A stretch of DNA of 64,000 nucleotides, taken from the NCBI GenBank assembly GCA_905221605.1, contig CAJNDS010002345.1, positions 62,001 through 126,000 on the forward strand, given 5' to 3'. The notes under the pieces were generated by a model, which did not search any database, was not told the origin of the DNA, and worked only from the letters and a program-made list of their open reading frames with translations. A program made the translations under genes and the position numbers. Positions 63,240-64,000 of the stretch are shown piece after piece (positions within the stretch are counted from its first letter, which is position 1; each line of letters begins with the position of its first letter). This DNA is from Symbiodinium natans (lineage: Eukaryota > Sar > Dinophyceae > Suessiales > Symbiodiniaceae).

Positions 63240-64000
63240 TACCTCCCCAAACCCTAGACCCTGAACCTTCTAGCCCGAAACCCTATACCCCTAAACCCTA
63301 AACACTATAGCCCTACCTTCTGCTCCCAAAACGCTAATTAACCCCAAAACCCTGAACTCTAAACCCTCTAGCCCCAAACCCTATAGCCCTAACCCCTGAC
63401 GCCGTTAAACCCCAAACCACAAGTGCTTCGGCTTTCCTCCACCAGACCCCCACCCCACCAACGGAGGTTTCAAAGATACATTCACAGTTTAGGGTTTCGG
63501 ATTTAGGGTTTAGGGTTTAGGCACCCTTTGCAATCCCCTTAAGGGTTGTGGAGTGGGTTCCCAAATTCTCTAGTAAAAAGCTCGTAAGTAAACCCTTGAA
63601 GCTCCTACGCAACTCTGTAGGTTGAGTCTAATCTTCAGCCCTGTGACCACAAACCCTAACCCTAAACCCTTAGGGCTTAGGGTTTCGGAATGAACATTCA
63701 AGGGTGTAGGGTTTAGGATGCAGGGTTCAGGGGTTTCTTGTATGGAAAATCCCTGGTCTCAATAGCGAAGGCTCGTCACCCCATGTGACTACCGGCATGC
63801 CCTTGGCAAACAGTAGCCAGGCCCAGGCGTTCCTCGCCAGAGTCCTTTGGCTGTTGGGAGCGGAAGGGTTTAGGGTTTGGGGATCGGGGTGGTCTGAGAC
63901 TTTGGAAAAAACCCTATGAGGCTGAACCCTAAGCCCTCATCCCTGCTGGCCCTAGACCCTAAACCCTAAACCCTAAACCCTAAACCCTAAACCCTAAACC
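63240..64000. other. Telomere-like units and unassigned unique sequence to the window end
   Basis: Diverged CCCTAAA and TTTAGGG units alternate with short islands (63420-63480, 63520-63650, 63740-63860). I see no clear exon. The last 44 bases are a perfect CCCTAAA run that continues past the window. Confidence 0.5.

Larger units (their letters stand above)
1..64000. repeat. Interspersed telomere-like arrays (TTTAGGG/CCCTAAA) across the whole window
   Basis: Short arrays of the heptamer TTTAGGG, or its complement CCCTAAA, recur every few hundred bases from end to end, with a break mainly between 10.0 and 14.9 kb and between 17 and 20.4 kb. Most arrays have 3-15 units, with variants TTCAGGG, TTTGGGG, GCTTAGG and TTTCGGG. 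Longer near-perfect blocks lie at about 35815-35895, 40935-41010, 42095-42185, 48770-48885, 54985-55072, 57325-57440, 57535-57660 and 59207-59400. Both orientations occur, and in the first 1.1 kb they alternate: G-rich at 41-95, C-rich at 180-325, G-rich at 414-482, C-rich at 590-672, G-rich at 772-840, C-rich at 1030-1062. The heptamer is the telomere unit of plants, many algae and dinoflagellates; neither window end shows an uninterrupted telomere. Confidence 0.95.

Noticed and set aside
63957-64000. Chromosome end at the right edge
   Set aside because: The CCCTAAA run is cut by the window and similar runs occur throughout, with the orientation wrong for a right-hand telomere.
1-64000. tRNA, rRNA or other structural RNA genes
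   Set aside because: No cloverleaf-like or rRNA-like segment was recognised by eye; a covariance-model search would be decisive.

Overview
The window looks like nuclear DNA of a dinoflagellate, most likely a symbiodiniacean-type relative. The evidence: plant/alga-type telomere heptamers (TTTAGGG), introns with GT, GC and GA donors and AG|G acceptors, an ankyrin-repeat protein with an N-terminal beta-grasp-like segment of a kind common in dinoflagellates, the tail of a non-LTR retrotransposon with zinc fingers, and introner-like elements with inverted ends. I see no bacterial operon, rRNA, tRNA or CRISPR array. A 100-N gap at 12594-12693 marks a scaffold join.

Layout. Almost the whole window is a mosaic: islands of 60-400 unique bases separated by short arrays of TTTAGGG or CCCTAAA, in both orientations. 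Most islands can be read as single exons, mostly on the minus strand, which fits the one-way gene clusters of dinoflagellates. The telomere-like arrays therefore lie largely in introns and between genes. Non-mosaic blocks are a 21-bp and a 155-bp tandem array (3.2-5.3 kb), a 284-bp array (11.1-12.2 kb), AT-rich satellites (12.2-12.6 and 17.3-20.2 kb), a dispersed ACCTGGACTGATTC repeat (12.7-14.7 kb), variant telomere arrays (27.9-30.4, 33.2-33.6, 38.5-38.8, 55.9-56.6 kb) and a retrotransposon fragment (45.3-46.4 kb).

Best-supported genes, all on the minus strand: the C-terminal part of a GH13 alpha-amylase (62262-62974, three phase-matched exons); an ankyrin-repeat protein (22922-24695, seven phase-matched exons); a single-pass membrane protein tail (52228-52895, three phase-matched exons); and a two-exon fragment at 21079-21414. 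About 50 further exon islands are open over their whole length and bounded by plausible splice sites. Any one of them alone is weak evidence.

Most striking: amylase intron 2 (62434-62512, 79 nt) is mostly degenerate CCCTAAA repeat, has GT-AG ends and is flanked by a 6-nt direct repeat (TCAGGT). Other introns are introner-like elements whose first bases repeat the first bases of the next exon, so the target-site duplication supplies the unusual GA/GC donors. Amylase intron 1 has a telomere array nested inside such an element. Together these suggest that telomeric DNA and inverted-repeat elements have both been making introns here.
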